A stretch of DNA of 64,000 bases from Conus ventricosus (taxonomy: Eukaryota > Mollusca > Gastropoda > Neogastropoda > Conidae): contig CM031610.1 of the NCBI GenBank assembly GCA_018398815.1, forward strand, positions 36,319,003 through 36,383,002, read 5' to 3'. The notes under the pieces were generated by a model. That model saw nothing but the letters and a program-made list of their open reading frames with translations. It did no database searches and was not told the origin of the DNA. Of the stretch, positions 1 to 11,225 are shown piece after piece (the stretch's first letter is position 1; every line of letters begins with the position of its first letter). A program made the translations under genes and the position numbers.

Positions 1-304
1 AATATGCTTTTATGAACAAACAAACAAACAAACAAAATTCCATTACTCTTACCTGTGCCTGTGAAAGTGAATGAGCCAGAAGAAATATGTACACGCAAAA
101 ATGCAAATAAACAACAACAACAAAGAGAAAAAAATAATACACAATACAAAAGAGACTAAATGAATTTTCAAATAGTAAGTCTTCTTGTGATGTCATGAAT
201 ACAACACACTTTGTGGATGGCTGAGCACTATTCATGTATAATTTCTTTCAATGTATAAACAGGATGTCATTTACTTTCATCAGTTCAATGGAATCCCGCT
301 TTAC
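1..304. other. UFL1 intron 3, partial
   Basis: AT-rich sequence downstream (minus strand) of the exon 3 donor at 303-304. I see no exon or recognisable repeat beyond short A-rich and AAC-type runs. Confidence 0.6.
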
Positions 305-831
305 CTGTCAATAAGCTGTCCGAGAATTAAAGTGAGGCTGACGTCATGTTTGACCAGTTCGTGGACCTTGGCCTCCACGTGGCTGAGGTCAACATTGAGG
401 GCTTGCTGCAGATCCACCAAATTAATTCTCCCTGTGGCACATGCATCAGGTTCATCTCAATGCAGGTATCTAACTGTGAACATGGTCAGCAAAATGTAGT
501 AAAGACAAACATAAACAAGAGCATACAACGATACACACACCAATGCATATTCTCTCACAGGTATTTGCTTACTCTCTCCCTGTCACCATCTCCTTCCTCA
601 CAGTCACACAAACATTTGCTTGTGAAATTAACATTTAGCCCTTTACATAAGATAATCATTGAAAGAAAAAAAGCTAAAACAAATAATTTAACTTCTTTCT
701 GTCAAAAGATTATCTTCTGAGAAATAGTCCATGCTCTCACACAAACACACAGGCATAAAGTGATACACCAGATGCATCATACTACTTGCATTCTTCATCC
801 CTTTGTGTCCTCCCTAATATACATCTAGACA

Positions 832-925
<94 letters not shown>

Positions 926-2839
926 ACACACACACACAGAATTTGCTGACTGACCTCCACACACTGCCAGTTCATCTTTGATCTCCTTGGCCAGGTGTTG
1001 TGGTGTAAGGTATTCCTTGCCATCAGAAGTATACAGAACCTCAATCAGCTTGAGTTCCACAAGCTTGTTCACAAGCTCTACCACATTGCGTTCCGATAGC
1101 CTGAGCAGTAAGACATACCAACCGACACACATTGGAGATGAATTTGAAGAGAGTGAGAGAGACAGAAGAAGGGTGGGAAGGAGGGAGGGAGAAAGAGGAC
1201 AGACAGACAGAGACAGAAAGAAAGATAGCCAGACAGACAGACAGACAGGATGGATTGTATGGGTTCTCTACTTCAGACCACTTGCTGACAAAATGGCAGA
1301 CAACTATGAATTGTGTTTTCTCGTTTCCTTGTAATTTAATGCTTTACAAAAATGTCAATTGTTACTGACTGATGGCTTGGTAGCTTTTCCTGGGGCAGAT
1401 AAAAACAAATTAAGAACTTTTTTCTTTACAGGACATTCATATCTCCACTTATAATTTGTTAGGACTTAGGGGTAGTATAACCCCAAACTGGCCATTGCTG
1501 GATGTTTGTTGTCCTGAAGATTAAAGTATTTTCATCTTCTGGACTTACCAGCTGATTCTATATTGGTTATTTTACAGTTTTGAAAAATTAGATTGATGTT
1601 TTGTTTCTCTAGCCAAGCAAATTCCTTTAGTCAAGATGTTCTGAAGGATATCTTAAACATTTTCTTTCTTATTCTTTTCTCTTCTTCTTTCTCTTTTTCC
1701 TTTTTTTTTTTTTGGTCATGAAAAATGGTATTTGGTGACTGTATCACTGCCTGATGGCAATGCTTGTTGTTTCATGGAAATGAACACACTTGCTGTGCCA
1801 TTCCTGCCCCTCCCCCTTTTCTATCTTTTTTCCTTTGTCAGATTGAATTCTGTTGACATTTAGAACATTATTCAAAACCAATGATGCACACTGAAAAAAA
1901 GTTTTGTTACATTGCTCATTGCTGTACTTTACTGTGGAGAGTGCCTTTCATTCAAATAAATTTGCCAAATTTGGTAGCGTTTCCTGAATGGTGTGCCCTG
2001 AAAGAAAAGTTAAAAGAAAAAAAAAGTAAATTTCCAGAAGTTTTCTTACCAAAAAAAAAATCAAACTATGTATTCCCGAGTTTAACTTATTTCAAAACCC
2101 CCAGTTTGCCAGAAAAATTAAATGGAAACAACTGACTGTTTACCTGGTGCTGTCTATTTCTAGTTTCTTTTGACGACCTAGCCACCACTAGCATTCAAAA
2201 GAGTTCCCTACTGGCCTATCAAGAGAAGTGCATTCAAAAGAGTTCCTACTGGCCTATCAAGAGAAGTGAACATAGGGCATGGCTTTCCTAGTTTCTATGC
2301 CACTGCTAGAGAAGCATGATTTTATGTTTCTTTCTGTCAGGTGTAGTCCTTCAATACTAACCAATCCCTCATTCAATCACCAACGCTCGGCATATTTCAT
2401 CAATCTTATGCAATAATAAATAGGCCTAATGCTGTCACACTGGGGTTCTATACACAATGAAGCTTTTTCACTAGACCGTCATGTTAATCCAGATAACCTA
2501 CTGCAGAACTGCCTTTGAAATACATTCTTGATATTCATGATGCCCGGGTAGGAGTTTGTTTCTAATAACAAACAAGTTCGAAAAAAAATCAAAGTTTGTA
2601 GTTACACGTCAGCATCAAAACAATAAAAATTTATGTCAAAACAGCTGTCTCCAAGACAATGACTTAGTGACAAGATAGAGTTAAATTCGTTCGTACTTTA
2701 GTTTACAAAAACTGACCATACGAACAACAACTCTAAGCATAAGTAAATAGGTATCCTGGACATACTTCTGCTTTGCACTCGTAAGCTGCACTCGTTGAAA
2801 TTCTGCTGCCAGGCGTCGCACCTCGTCCAGCGTAGCCAT
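305..2839 (-). CDS. UFL1: UFL1, E3 UFM1-protein ligase 1, first three coding exons (gene continues beyond left edge)
   Basis: UFL1 transfers UFM1 to substrates such as ribosomal protein uL24 at the ER membrane, acting with DDRGK1/UFBP1 in ER-phagy and ribosome quality control. Three minus-strand exons join in perfect phase: exon 1 at 2766-2839 (ATG at 2839, starts [15 protein letters not shown]), exon 2 at 955-1100 ([34 protein letters not shown]) and exon 3 at 305-431 ([16 protein letters not shown], ending LILGQLID). All boundaries are AG/GT, with donors gtatgt, gtcagt and gtaaag. The order and spacing match the known UFL1 N-terminus, which has the same start, SERN, DGKEY, VDLQQ and LGQLID blocks. 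About 115 residues of a protein of nearly 800 are present; the rest lies at coordinates below 1. There is no frameshift or stop in the 347 coding bases. A (CT)n(CA)n tract ends 29 bases past the exon 2 donor. Confidence 0.94.
836..940. repeat. (CT)n followed by (CA)n microsatellite in UFL1 intron 2
   Basis: About 50 bases of CT repeats run straight into about 50 bases of CA repeats, with one CC interruption near 924. The tract ends just before the exon 2 donor at 953-954. Open frames across it (poly CV/RE) are artefacts of the repeat. Confidence 0.95.
1101..2765. other. UFL1 intron 1
   Basis: Noncoding stretch between UFL1 exons 2 and 1. It holds (GA)n/(GACA)n purine repeats near 1140-1250, T-rich runs near 1680-1715, and a two-copy tandem repeat at 2191-2267. 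No other exon was seen. Confidence 0.7.
2191..2267. repeat. Two-copy tandem repeat, unit 38-39 bp
   Basis: The block starting GCATTCAAAAGAGTTCC occurs at 2191-2229 and again at 2230-2267. The second copy lacks one C in the CCC run. It lies in UFL1 intron 1. Confidence 0.9.
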
Positions 2840-3060
2840 ATTGCCATGCGGTTAAAGGGGATTAACTCGCAAAAGTAGCAGCTTATTTTAGTGACAGAGT
2901 TACCGTTTGTACCGCTGATGCCCCGGCGCTCTGGCATGGGGTTCTCAGCAGTGAAATGATGAGACCCTGGCGCTCAGATATGGGGTTCTAAGCGATAAAA
3001 CAATCCACTAGTAGAGCACCCAAGACAGCACAGACCTTTGCGGAGGTCGAAGGGTTCATA
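2840..3060 (-). promoter_or_regulatory. Probable UFL1 promoter / 5' UTR region
   Basis: Sequence immediately upstream of the UFL1 ATG on the minus strand. It contains an imperfect duplication of about 45 bp: GCGCTCTGGCATGGGGTTCT near 2929 and a related GCGCTCAGATATGGGGTTCT near 2972. I see no clear TATA box. The promoter role is inferred from position only. Confidence 0.4.
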
Positions 3061-3500
3061 ATTTTTTTTTCTGCCGACAGTAATATAGTAGATGTAGACA
3101 AAGTTGTTACTTCCTATCCTATGTATCAACTTTCATATTACTACAAAGAACATTTTTCACCGACATTCTGTGGAATATGTAGTTCATAGATAGTTACCAA
3201 CTCGTAAATAATACCTCAAATGCGTTCATGTTCAGCAGAAATCTTATAGTAATCTTGCAGAACGGATCCGCATTAAAATTCGATGAGTTTGAGCCTTATT
3301 CTAGTTGCTCACTCAGTGACCGCTTGCAAATTTATTCAAGTTTAGCACGTTAGATGAGCTAGTTCTGCGTAGGCCTTTAGCATGTTGCCGACAACCAGTC
3401 TACAAATCAAAGGACATGGATGAACACATATATTCATCGGCAGGGTCGATGAAATGGAAAAAGCAGGGTGCTCTGAGAGGAAAGAGCGCATCACTATCAT
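3061..3500. other. Intergenic sequence, no feature recognised
   Basis: Between the UFL1 5' end and the first LINE debris. I see no exon or structured repeat here. Confidence 0.5.
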
Positions 3501-3501
3501 C

Positions 3502-3690
3502 ACTACCACCACCACCACCTCCACCACCACAACTAACAACGACCCCCCCCCCCCCCCGAGAAAAAGCAAAGCAAAGCAAAGCAAAAACAAAACCAACCAA
3601 CCAACCAACCAACCAACCAACACAACACACACACACACACACACACACTGACGGAAACATAGTCTCATCTATTGAAACTCCACATTATCT
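3502..3690. repeat. Compound low-complexity block linked to a LINE 3' tail
   Basis: In order: (CCA)n, a run of about 17 C, (GCAAA)n, (CCAA)n, (CA)n, then ACTGACGGAAACATAGTC and ATTGAAACTCCACATTA. The order GCAAA-CCAA-CA and the CTGACGGAAACA...ATTGAAACTCCACATTA flank recur at 5540-5905, so this is the shared end of one dispersed element rather than an independent microsatellite. Confidence 0.75.
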
Positions 3691-3699
3691 TCCCTTATA

Positions 3700-4250
3700 A
3701 TTCGATTAAAGCAAAATGCTTTGAAAACAAAGTTTAGTAAGAATACTAACTGTATTTGTGGTAAAGAAATAACATTGAACCACATTTTATTCAATTGTCA
3801 CAAGTTGACTACTTTCTTACCAGCATCATTACGATCCAATACTTTTTCTGAAAAAAAACTTGCAAGATCTACTTTCGAATCATTCTCTGCTGATCGAAAT
3901 TGCTGAATACTTAATACATAGTCCGATTGGGGGTTTTATTTAGATTACTTTTGAGCTAACTCATTTTGTTTAAGATAGTGAAGGATTTTTGCTTTCTTGC
4001 TATATGTTAGGGTTTTTTTCCCACTAATTGTTGTATTTAAGATTGTTGATTTGTTTATTGTTCAGTTTAGACACATATACAGATACATACACTTACACAC
4101 TCACATAAAAAGGCCTACATTCATGCTTACACAACACATAGGCTTATTCATTTAACCATTCATTCTGTCAGTCACTCTCTTCTTTCATTCACGTCTAATA
4201 TCACTCAAAGTGAACAGACGTTAAACAGAAGTACGAACGAACACACCAAA
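3700..4250 (+). mobile_element. 3' end of a non-LTR retrotransposon with a Cys/His C-terminal motif
   Basis: A 61-codon frame (3721-3906) reads KNTNCICGKEITLNHILFNC, a CxC...HxxxxC zinc-binding-like motif found at the C-terminus of many LINE polyproteins. The same motif in similar context occurs at 52.34-52.42 kb (CICGHSISTDHIL). The tail near 4195 (TCTAATATCACTCAAAGTG, then an ACGTTAAA block) also resembles the tail at 52,745. The upstream reverse transcriptase is missing, so this is a 5'-truncated fragment. Confidence 0.65.
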
Positions 4251-4374
4251 AACAAACAAACAACAACAGCAACAACAACAACACAAACCAAAACAAACAA
4301 AATAAACGAAAACAAAACAAAACAAAACAAAACAAAAACTTAGCTTTTCTCGGGAGAGTCAACAGGTCACTTAC

Positions 4375-5570
4375 ATGGTGGATTGCAGCGGCACTTTAGG
4401 AGCGAACCGAACCATCATCCTGCGATTTGGAGACTGGATGTATGAACCTCATAAACTCTCCATGGGATTACGGCAAAGTTCACTTCTCTCCCTCTTTTAT
4501 ACAATGTTTACTCTAAAGGCCGTGCAGACCTCAATAAAAACGGAATTGCTCGAGTGTTGACACTAGCATATATAACAGTCTGATCTATAAAACATCAAAC
4601 AATGTTCGAGACAGAATGAAAGCAGTCCAGCAGCAACTGAACAACACTGCTCAGTTGTGTCAAGAAACTGGATCGTCTATCAACCCTACAAATGCCCAGA
4701 CATTGGTCTGCACTCTCAACAACAAGACATCAGGACACCTTCACCTGTTTCCTTTGATGGAATACAAATTTAATCAACTGACAACCTAAGCTATTTTGGT
4801 TTAGGCTTTGACAGAATGCCGAGCTTTCGAAACATGTTGAGAATATTGTTCTTAAGTGCAAAACGGACCTGTCTACCATGAAAGCAATGACAGCTAAAGG
4901 CACAGTTTACCTGAATATGGATTAGGGTTTTACTACACTGTCCAAGAGCAATCTTCTTAAATTAGAAAGAATTAGAAATGAAGCATTGGGAACGACGAAA
5001 AACAAATCAATTGAAACAATGCGTTAGGCCTACCTGCTTGACCTTCCTTCAATGCAAGTCAGACACGAGCTGGAACAGGTGAAGGCACATTCTAGAGCAC
5101 TTTTATTATTCCCCAAACCACCGCTTGTGACAATCAAGGAAACAAAAGGCACTCGTCTGGGACGTGGAAAATCATGGACGGGACAGGCAGAACACAACAT
5201 ACAGCTTGTGTAGACCCTACCAGTTAGCAGAATTCCGAGAAACAAAGAAATGGGAAAAGTATCCAGACTACTTTAAACACCTCTACCAAACTGCCATTGC
5301 TCCAGAGCTTGCAAGACACTGTCAAGAATGACCAGAAGGCAAACCCAACGCAGAAATTCAGATGCAGCTGGAAAACCTCCACATAAAAGAAGAAACTAAA
5401 GGTAAGTCAGGCTGGTGATACACAGTGAAGCAAAATGGCCGAACTATTCAGGCAGACAATGGTACATTTAGTTTAACAACTTCAAGTCAAACAATGGAGG
5501 TAGAAATAATGACACAAGCTCTCCACTGGCTCTCATTCACAGATCAGCAAAGCAAAGCAAAACCAACCAA
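4375..5570 (+). mobile_element. Decayed RNase H-class LINE, copy A (plus strand)
   Basis: Interrupted frames encode a reverse transcriptase piece: MGLRQSSLLSLFYTMF near 4465 (a degenerate GLPQGS-type block) followed near 4600 by VQQQLNNTAQLCQETGSSIN. Copy B (5.57-8.05 kb, minus) carries the same blocks. Many stops and frameshifts make it inactive. It runs into (GCAAA)n, (CCAA)n and (CA)n at 5540-5633. Assignment to an I/Nimbus- or Jockey-like clade is inferred from the RNase H in copy B. Confidence 0.65.
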
Positions 5571-5637
<67 letters not shown>

Positions 5638-5743
5638 TACAAGCAAACACACACATACATGTGCGCGCACATATGCAACAACGCACGACACACACACAAT
5701 GTGCGTACGAGACACACACACACACACGCCCATGCACGCGCGT

Positions 5744-5792
<49 letters not shown>

Positions 5793-5807
5793 CTAACCCA
5801 CACACAC

Positions 5808-5848
<41 letters not shown>

Positions 5849-5857
5849 CACACACAC
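5571..5857. repeat. Long (CA)n-rich microsatellite cluster
   Basis: Several near-pure CA arrays (5571-5633, 5741-5787, 5812-5846) are separated by CGCA- and TACA-rich spacers. Long open frames in all directions here are repeat artefacts. Confidence 0.95.
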
Positions 5858-8050
5858 ACTGACGGAAACACAGCCTCATCTATTGAAACTCCACATTACT
5901 CATATTCCTCGCGTCACTGATGCACACTTACCAGCGTACAATCGTTTGCAGTAAACCAGGGGATCCTGAGAGATTCCAAGTCTGTCATTTCAGTTGACCT
6001 GTGTTTAGCCATTTGCGTCTGCCGTTGGATAGGTCCAGTCTGAGCCTTCCCCATTCTCTGGGGGTCTTCGTAGTGTTGGCCTTGAGATTATTCCAGTTTT
6101 GTTTGGCTGGTATTCTTTCTTGCTCTTCCTTTAAGTCTTGATGAGCAGCCACTTCCTCTCTCGATGTTGGGCTGTGGAAGATAATCTTTGGCATAGTGGC
6201 TTTGATCGTGTTTGTGGCGGTGATTCTGTAGGTTTCTTATCACTTGAGATCGGCTAGGCTGTATTCCAGTTCTTATCGTTGCCGTTCCTGCCAGTGTGTC
6301 TGCTCTCTCATTTCCTTTGACACATGCATGTCTTGGACAGCACATCCATATGAGTCTTTCTAATGAAGGATGCACATTACTTCATGCCGAGCAGGGCTTC
6401 CCATTCTACTTTCTACTTTTTGAACAGATTTATGGGATCAGTCAGCGTCACGACTTGTTGAATTCTAAGCTTGTGTGTGGATGAGAACCAGAAGAGTGCT
6501 TGAGTCACTGCTTCTATCTCCACTGTTAGGCTTGGAGTTAAGCTTTATACACCATTATCTTCCTCGGTTGCTTGGCCATATTCCTAGCCCAACTTGCCTA
6601 TGTGATTGAAGCGTTAGTGTATACAACAATATCTTCTTTCATGCCGAATTGTTCCATCTGCGTCTGAATATCTGGTTTAGTTTTACCCTCTAGTCATTCT
6701 TGACAATATTTCCCGAGCTCTAGAATGACAGCAGTTTACTAGAAACTAAGGAATGAGAAAAGTATCCAGACCACTGCTTTTAAGTGGTCTGGATTCTTTT
6801 CTCATTCCTTAGTTTCATTGAGTTCTGATAATTAGCAAACAATTAACCTGTACATTGTCTTCTGCCCGTCCCAGCCATGATTTTCCACATCCTAGACAAG
6901 TGCCGTTTGTTTCCTAGCCTGCCACAAGTAGTGGGTTTTGGTGATTTCCACGTGCTCTATAATAAACCTTCACCTGTTCTAGCTTGCGTCTGACCTGCAT
7001 TGAAAGAGTGTCAAGCACTTAACGCCTAGTTTGGTGAGTCCATCGTTGTTCCCAAGGTTAGTCTCATGGCTTCATTTTGAATTCTTTCTCATTTAAGAAG
7101 CCTGCTCTTGCTCTAGGACAATGTTATAAGCCCTTATCCATAATCAATTACACTGAGTACAACTGGATGATATATTCGATAGAAATGGCGTTGTTCAACG
7201 CCCGTAGCATACGTTGCTTTCACGGCAAGTACAAGTACAATATAAGTACAATATTCTAAACACAAGTTTAAGTACAATATTCTAAACACATTTTCCAAAG
7301 GTCAGCATTTTGTCAAAGCCTATATCCAAGCAGCGTAGTTTGTCTGTTGATTCGATTTGAGGACCTATTCAATTGAAGAAACCGTGTGGGTAATTGTCCT
7401 GATGTTGTGTTACTGACAGTGCAGACCGATGTCTGGGCTTTTGTCGGATTGATGGACGATCCCGTTTCTTGACACAACTGAGCAGTGTTGTTCAGTTGCT
7501 GCTGGACTGCTGTCATTCTTTCTTGAACATTATTTGATGTTGTGTAGATCAGACTGTTATATGCTAGTGTCAGCACTCGAGCAAATTTATGTTATCGAGA
7601 TCTATAAAGCCTGAGAGTAAACATTGTACAAAACAGGGGAGACAGTAGAACCTTGAGGTAATCCCATAGACAGTGTATGAGGTTCAGGCACGCGGTCCAA
7701 TGTTCTTTTCTTTAGAATTCTGCACATACTTCAAAGGCAAAAGTGGCCACGTTATCCCATGTACATTTTAACTGTTCTGTAGCCTCTTTGATCAGGATCA
7801 AGATCTCTTGTGAGTTTTTTTGCTGTGACGCGTTCCATGAGCTTTCCTACTATATCTATAAAATTTACATGTATGTCTGTAGGGCTGGTGTGTGCAAAAT
7901 TTACATGGATACGTCGGGTAGTTTTGACAAGATTTCGATGTGAAGTCTCTAGGTGCAACACTGGCGTTCCAGCACCTATGGTTGGCGCTCTTGCAGAGGA
8001 TTTCTGTTTTAATATGAATTGGCTACACACCCAAAAGCAATGCACCAAGG
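5858..8050 (-). mobile_element. Decayed RNase H-class LINE, copy B (minus strand)
   Basis: Reading on the minus strand: an early RT block near 7960-7750 (VGKLMERVTAKKL, DPDQRGYR, then NVATFAFEV near 7735), a GLPQGS-type block near 7660, the VQQQLNNTAQLCQETGSSIN block near 7500, an RNase H-like segment near 6330 (CVKGNERADTLAGTAT), and a C-terminal segment (REWGRLRLDLSNGRRKW near 6040). The first RT catalytic-Asp region is missing between FAFEV and the GLPQGS block, and stops and frame changes are frequent. It ends in the same CTGACGGAAACA/(CA)n tail as 3.5-3.7 kb. A 34-bp fold-back at 6742-6816 interrupts it. Confidence 0.72.
6742..6816. repeat. Near-perfect inverted repeat (34-bp arms, 7-bp loop)
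   Basis: Arm 6742-6775 (starts GAAACTAAGGAATGAG) is the reverse complement of 6783-6816 with one mismatch; the loop is GCTTTTA. The arm resembles LINE copy A near 5240, so it is a local fold-back of LINE sequence. Confidence 0.95.
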
Positions 8051-8149
8051 CCTTGCTTAAGGAGTCAGCTACTTATAGACTTGGGCAATTGGAGTGTTTT
8101 GAGAATTTTTATTGTGTCTGAAAGTTGGTTCTCCTGATTTTCTTTCATA

Positions 8150-8835
8150 TGGCCATCAAGATGCAAGTCAGATGGTTCGAAGCAGACGGATTGAAATCAA
8201 AAGAATGGGACTATTTCGGGATTTCCATCTGGCGCAAAGATAGGTCCACGGGCGAGTGCAAAGGCCTGAAATGTGATGTCAACTAAGGGGAAGGTCATGT
8301 ATTTGAGGACTGTGATTTCATCAGTGGAAATCCCCCCAAACTGGGGACAGAATTATCGGGAGTTGTGCTTTTGATCAATTATCAGCAGTGAGTAGTTTTA
8401 CATGCGGCACAGTTATTGAAATCAGCTGAAGACTGTTTTTCTAAAGATGATTAAGTCTGTATTTAATTCCTCTATTGATGTATTGGTGGGTTTTGTGCAT
8501 GTACCTCCGAAAAGATCTGTTATTTATGATGATGATACTGAGGATGGAATTGAGAAATTGGGAGATTACATGTCACAGTAATGTGCTCATACCCTGACCT
8601 GCCACGGATGTTATGTGGCGATTTTAATGCGAGAACATCTGGACTCTCTGACTTTGATACGAATGATGTAAATGAACATGTCCCGTTATTTTAAGAATTA
8701 GACGAATTATTTGTTGAAGGCCCTCAAAATACCAAGTTTGGACGAAACCTTATTGAACTCTGTAAAGAATTTGATTTATTTATAGTGAATGGCAGAACTA
8801 TTAGTGATTTGAAGGTGAGATTACCAGTCTAGAAA
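8150..8835 (+). mobile_element. LINE endonuclease (EEP) domain fragment
   Basis: The plus-strand frame at 8604-8830 reads MLCGDFNARTSGLSDFD, the conserved GDFNAR block of LINE apurinic-type endonucleases, then RNLIELCKEFDLFIVNGR with one in-frame stop. An upstream block near 8490 reads GFVHVPP, where the family usually has a VYxPP-like strand. Frame breaks make it a relic. Its orientation is opposite to copy B. Inverted 54-56 bp arms flank the block at 8389 and 8831. Confidence 0.72.
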
Positions 8836-8886
8836 AACAGAGTCTTCAGCTGATTTCAATAACTGTGTCACATGTAAAACTACTCA
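8389..8886. repeat. Inverted repeat, about 54-bp arms around a LINE endonuclease piece
   Basis: 8389-8442 (starts TGAGTAGTTTTACATG) matches the reverse complement of 8831-8886 with a few mismatches and a 2-base gap. About 390 bp lie between the arms. Confidence 0.9.
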
Positions 8887-9229
8887 TTTGTGAACACACA
8901 ACAGCAACCCTTCCTTTTAATCTATGCGTGCGAGGAGTGTAAAACACCATGTAATCCGGAAACGTTGCTTCTATGACATTTTGTTTACATTACCAAATTT
9001 CGGAGAATGGAAAGATCTTAAACTTTTCACAAAAGGATTTCCACTGGTATATCTTTTAGTTTGTTGGCAAGTCCCTGAATATTCAATACCACTATATATA
9101 ACTGTGAGTGGTTACGTGCATGAGGAAGTTCGTGATTTAAGGAGTCATTTGCTATGTCCTCATCTTATGTTTTATTTGTGACTGATACATCATTTGTGAC
9201 TGACAATGATGGGACAGGGTGACTTGCCT
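8887..9229. other. Spacer, no gene recognised
   Basis: An 85-codon open frame at 8924-9181 has no recognisable motif and no splice context. I treat it as chance. Confidence 0.5.
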
Positions 9230-9646
9230 CCTCCTTGAGGTCGATGAGCACGCTCTCTTTCCACGTGCTCACTCATACCCATCTCTTCTCTCAGCACAGT
9301 CTTCACTGCCTCCTCGCAGTCTGACCACAGTTCCGTTTTTTCCTTGAGGAGCAGGAATCCCATGAAAGATCAAGTTGTTACGGCGGCTCCTCCCCTCCAG
9401 ATCGTCCACTTTGCTTTCCAGCCTTTCAACTTTCTCTTTCAAGTTCTTGTTTTCTTTCTTCATTTCTTCTATTTCAGTTTGAAATGTGTCCACGTGCTTT
9501 TGCGTCGTTGACTGAAGACCTTCGATCCTCTCCTCCATTCTCTTGTCCGTCGCCGTCAACATTTTGACTACGTCGGAAATCGTGGCCTCAGACTTACTTC
9601 CACGGGCCCCAGGAGAGTTGGAAAGCTGCTGGTTGCTGGAAGACAT
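9230..9646 (-). mobile_element. LINE ORF1-like coiled-coil protein (broken)
   Basis: Minus-strand frame with Met at 9646. The N-terminus is Ser-rich. A heptad coiled coil follows (residues about 45-85, including EIEEMKKENKNLKEKVERLE), then the RRNNLIFHGI block typical of the RNA-binding ORF1 proteins of LINEs. After about residue 103 the frame is lost by a one-base change in the A-run near 9337; the other frame continues with acidic coding-like sequence to about 9230. No RT from the same element follows, so this is an orphan ORF1 fragment. Confidence 0.75.
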
Positions 9647-9794
9647 GGCTGCCTGCCTCAGTCTCTTGTCAGATGGACCTGGATGAGGCTAGCTCCATGT
9701 GCCCACACTGGAGCAAAAACGACACCAGAAACACGAGCACCACAGCCACTTTCCATCTTACTTGTATCACTCGCTGAAACATAGCTTGCGCGCG

Positions 9795-9803
9795 CGCACG
9801 CGC

Positions 9804-9873
<70 letters not shown>

Positions 9874-9903
9874 GCGCGTGCGTGCGTGCGTGTGCGCGTG
9901 TGT

Positions 9904-9954
<51 letters not shown>

Positions 9955-9990
9955 TGTGTGTGCGTGTGCGTGCGTGCGCGCGCGCGCTAA
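9795..9990. repeat. Compound (GT)n/(GC)n microsatellite
   Basis: Alternating purine-pyrimidine tract of about 190 bp (GT repeats with GCGC/GTGC islands), of the type prone to Z-DNA. It lies just before the zinc-finger remnant. Confidence 0.95.
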
Positions 9991-10066
9991 AAGTAACAGT
10001 TATCAGTACCATCATGTTTATCATCATTATCGTTGCTAGTATTATCAATTTCATCTGTTGTTGCAG

Positions 10067-11150
10067 AACAGTACACGACAACACAGATGTTCAAGGTTAC
10101 CAAAGCCCTGGGTGAAACGAACACCTCGGACACCCGGGAAACAGCCGCCGCTAACGCCCGGCCCCTCGTGCCACAGACCGTGGCCTGTTCCAACCCTCAG
10201 TCACACCAAAGTCGATCGAACGACCTCTGCAAAGAAACTGTGAATGTACCAGAAGCCGGCACTGGACGGAAAGCAGAGTGGCCGATGCAGCATGATGGGA
10301 GCAGCAACCTTCTGACGACGTCTTCATCACATGGCAGCGACCGACCGCTTTGTTCTGCTCAGGGTAGCATCAGCATTGATCCAGGAAGTCATTCCTCTGG
10401 GAGAGATAGATCTTGTGTGGATGATCATCCTCCAGCCATTGCGGGACCATCCAGCTCCAAGGGAGGTTACTCTGGTGGGCCCCAAAGACCGCTGCCACCC
10501 ATTGAAGAGATTCTCCAATCCATAAGAGAGCGTCATATAGTTTTCTGGAACGTACATCACCCGATTTCCCCAGTGGGACTAAGAGCAATAAACTCCAGAG
10601 AAAGGAAAGTGGCCGTGATGATGAGTGTGAAGAAGACGTGAGCGTACAGCTGAAACGTCAGAGACACGTTTGTAAAACATCCCGTGACTTTAGTAAATGT
10701 GCACAGCTCGATGGCATGGAAGCCTCCACACGTCGCAGTGGAAATCAGAATATGCCTTCAACATCCATCGAACACGAAAATAAATCAAAGTGTCAGGCCC
10801 AAGGCAGGGACATGCGGGTTGTATATGAACCTGACAGAGAGCACCCTGAGACAGAACAACACAACATGCACACTGTCAGAGACGACGACGAATCAAAGCC
10901 GCACACTCTATCACCAAATAAATTATTATGCGTGTAGCGTCGAGAGCTGCGGCCGACAATTTACGCGCAAGGATAGCAGGAAAATCCATGAACGCCCGAT
11001 GCACGGAATGCATGGAGGAACAAAGGTTTACTGTTGTAAACATTGCAGAAGATTTTATTACTGGGGCAAATGTCATACTCACGAGCGGCTTCACGAGAGG
11101 TTTCACGCGCATACGTGTGAATAGTGCGGGAAATCTTTTACTCTTTTGCA
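10067..11150 (+). pseudogene. Broken C2H2 zinc-finger protein sequence
   Basis: A good splice acceptor (pyrimidine-rich, ending TTGTTGCAG at 10066) is followed by a Ser/Pro/Gly-rich frame to about 10,560. Coding character then moves to a second frame to about 10,920 (EEDVSVQLKRQRHVCKTS) and to a third with two C2H2 fingers: CSVESCGRQF...HERPMHG and YCCKHCRRFYYWGKCHTHERLH (10,925-11,110). The next finger would start at HTCE but meets TAG at 11,122-11,124 and then CGKSF, so an in-frame nonsense codon sits inside the finger array. Two frame shifts plus a stop suggest a pseudogene or transposon-derived finger fragment. Consensus errors, common elsewhere here, could explain some breaks. Confidence 0.6.
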
Positions 11151-11225
11151 ATTTTCTTAAGCATTTGATTATGTTTCCGTGTGTACATGAGTCAGAACTG
11201 TTTTGCGAGAACTCAAGACCTATTC

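Noticed and set aside
5425..5954. Long open frames of His/Thr or Cys/Val repeats across CA/GT arrays (also at 9.7-10.1, 17.3-17.7, 18.5-18.9, 25.0-25.6, 26.2-26.8, 28.0-28.8, 36.3-36.8, 57.2-58.3 kb)
   Set aside because: Dinucleotide repeats are open in most frames on both strands. No start context, motif or splice support.
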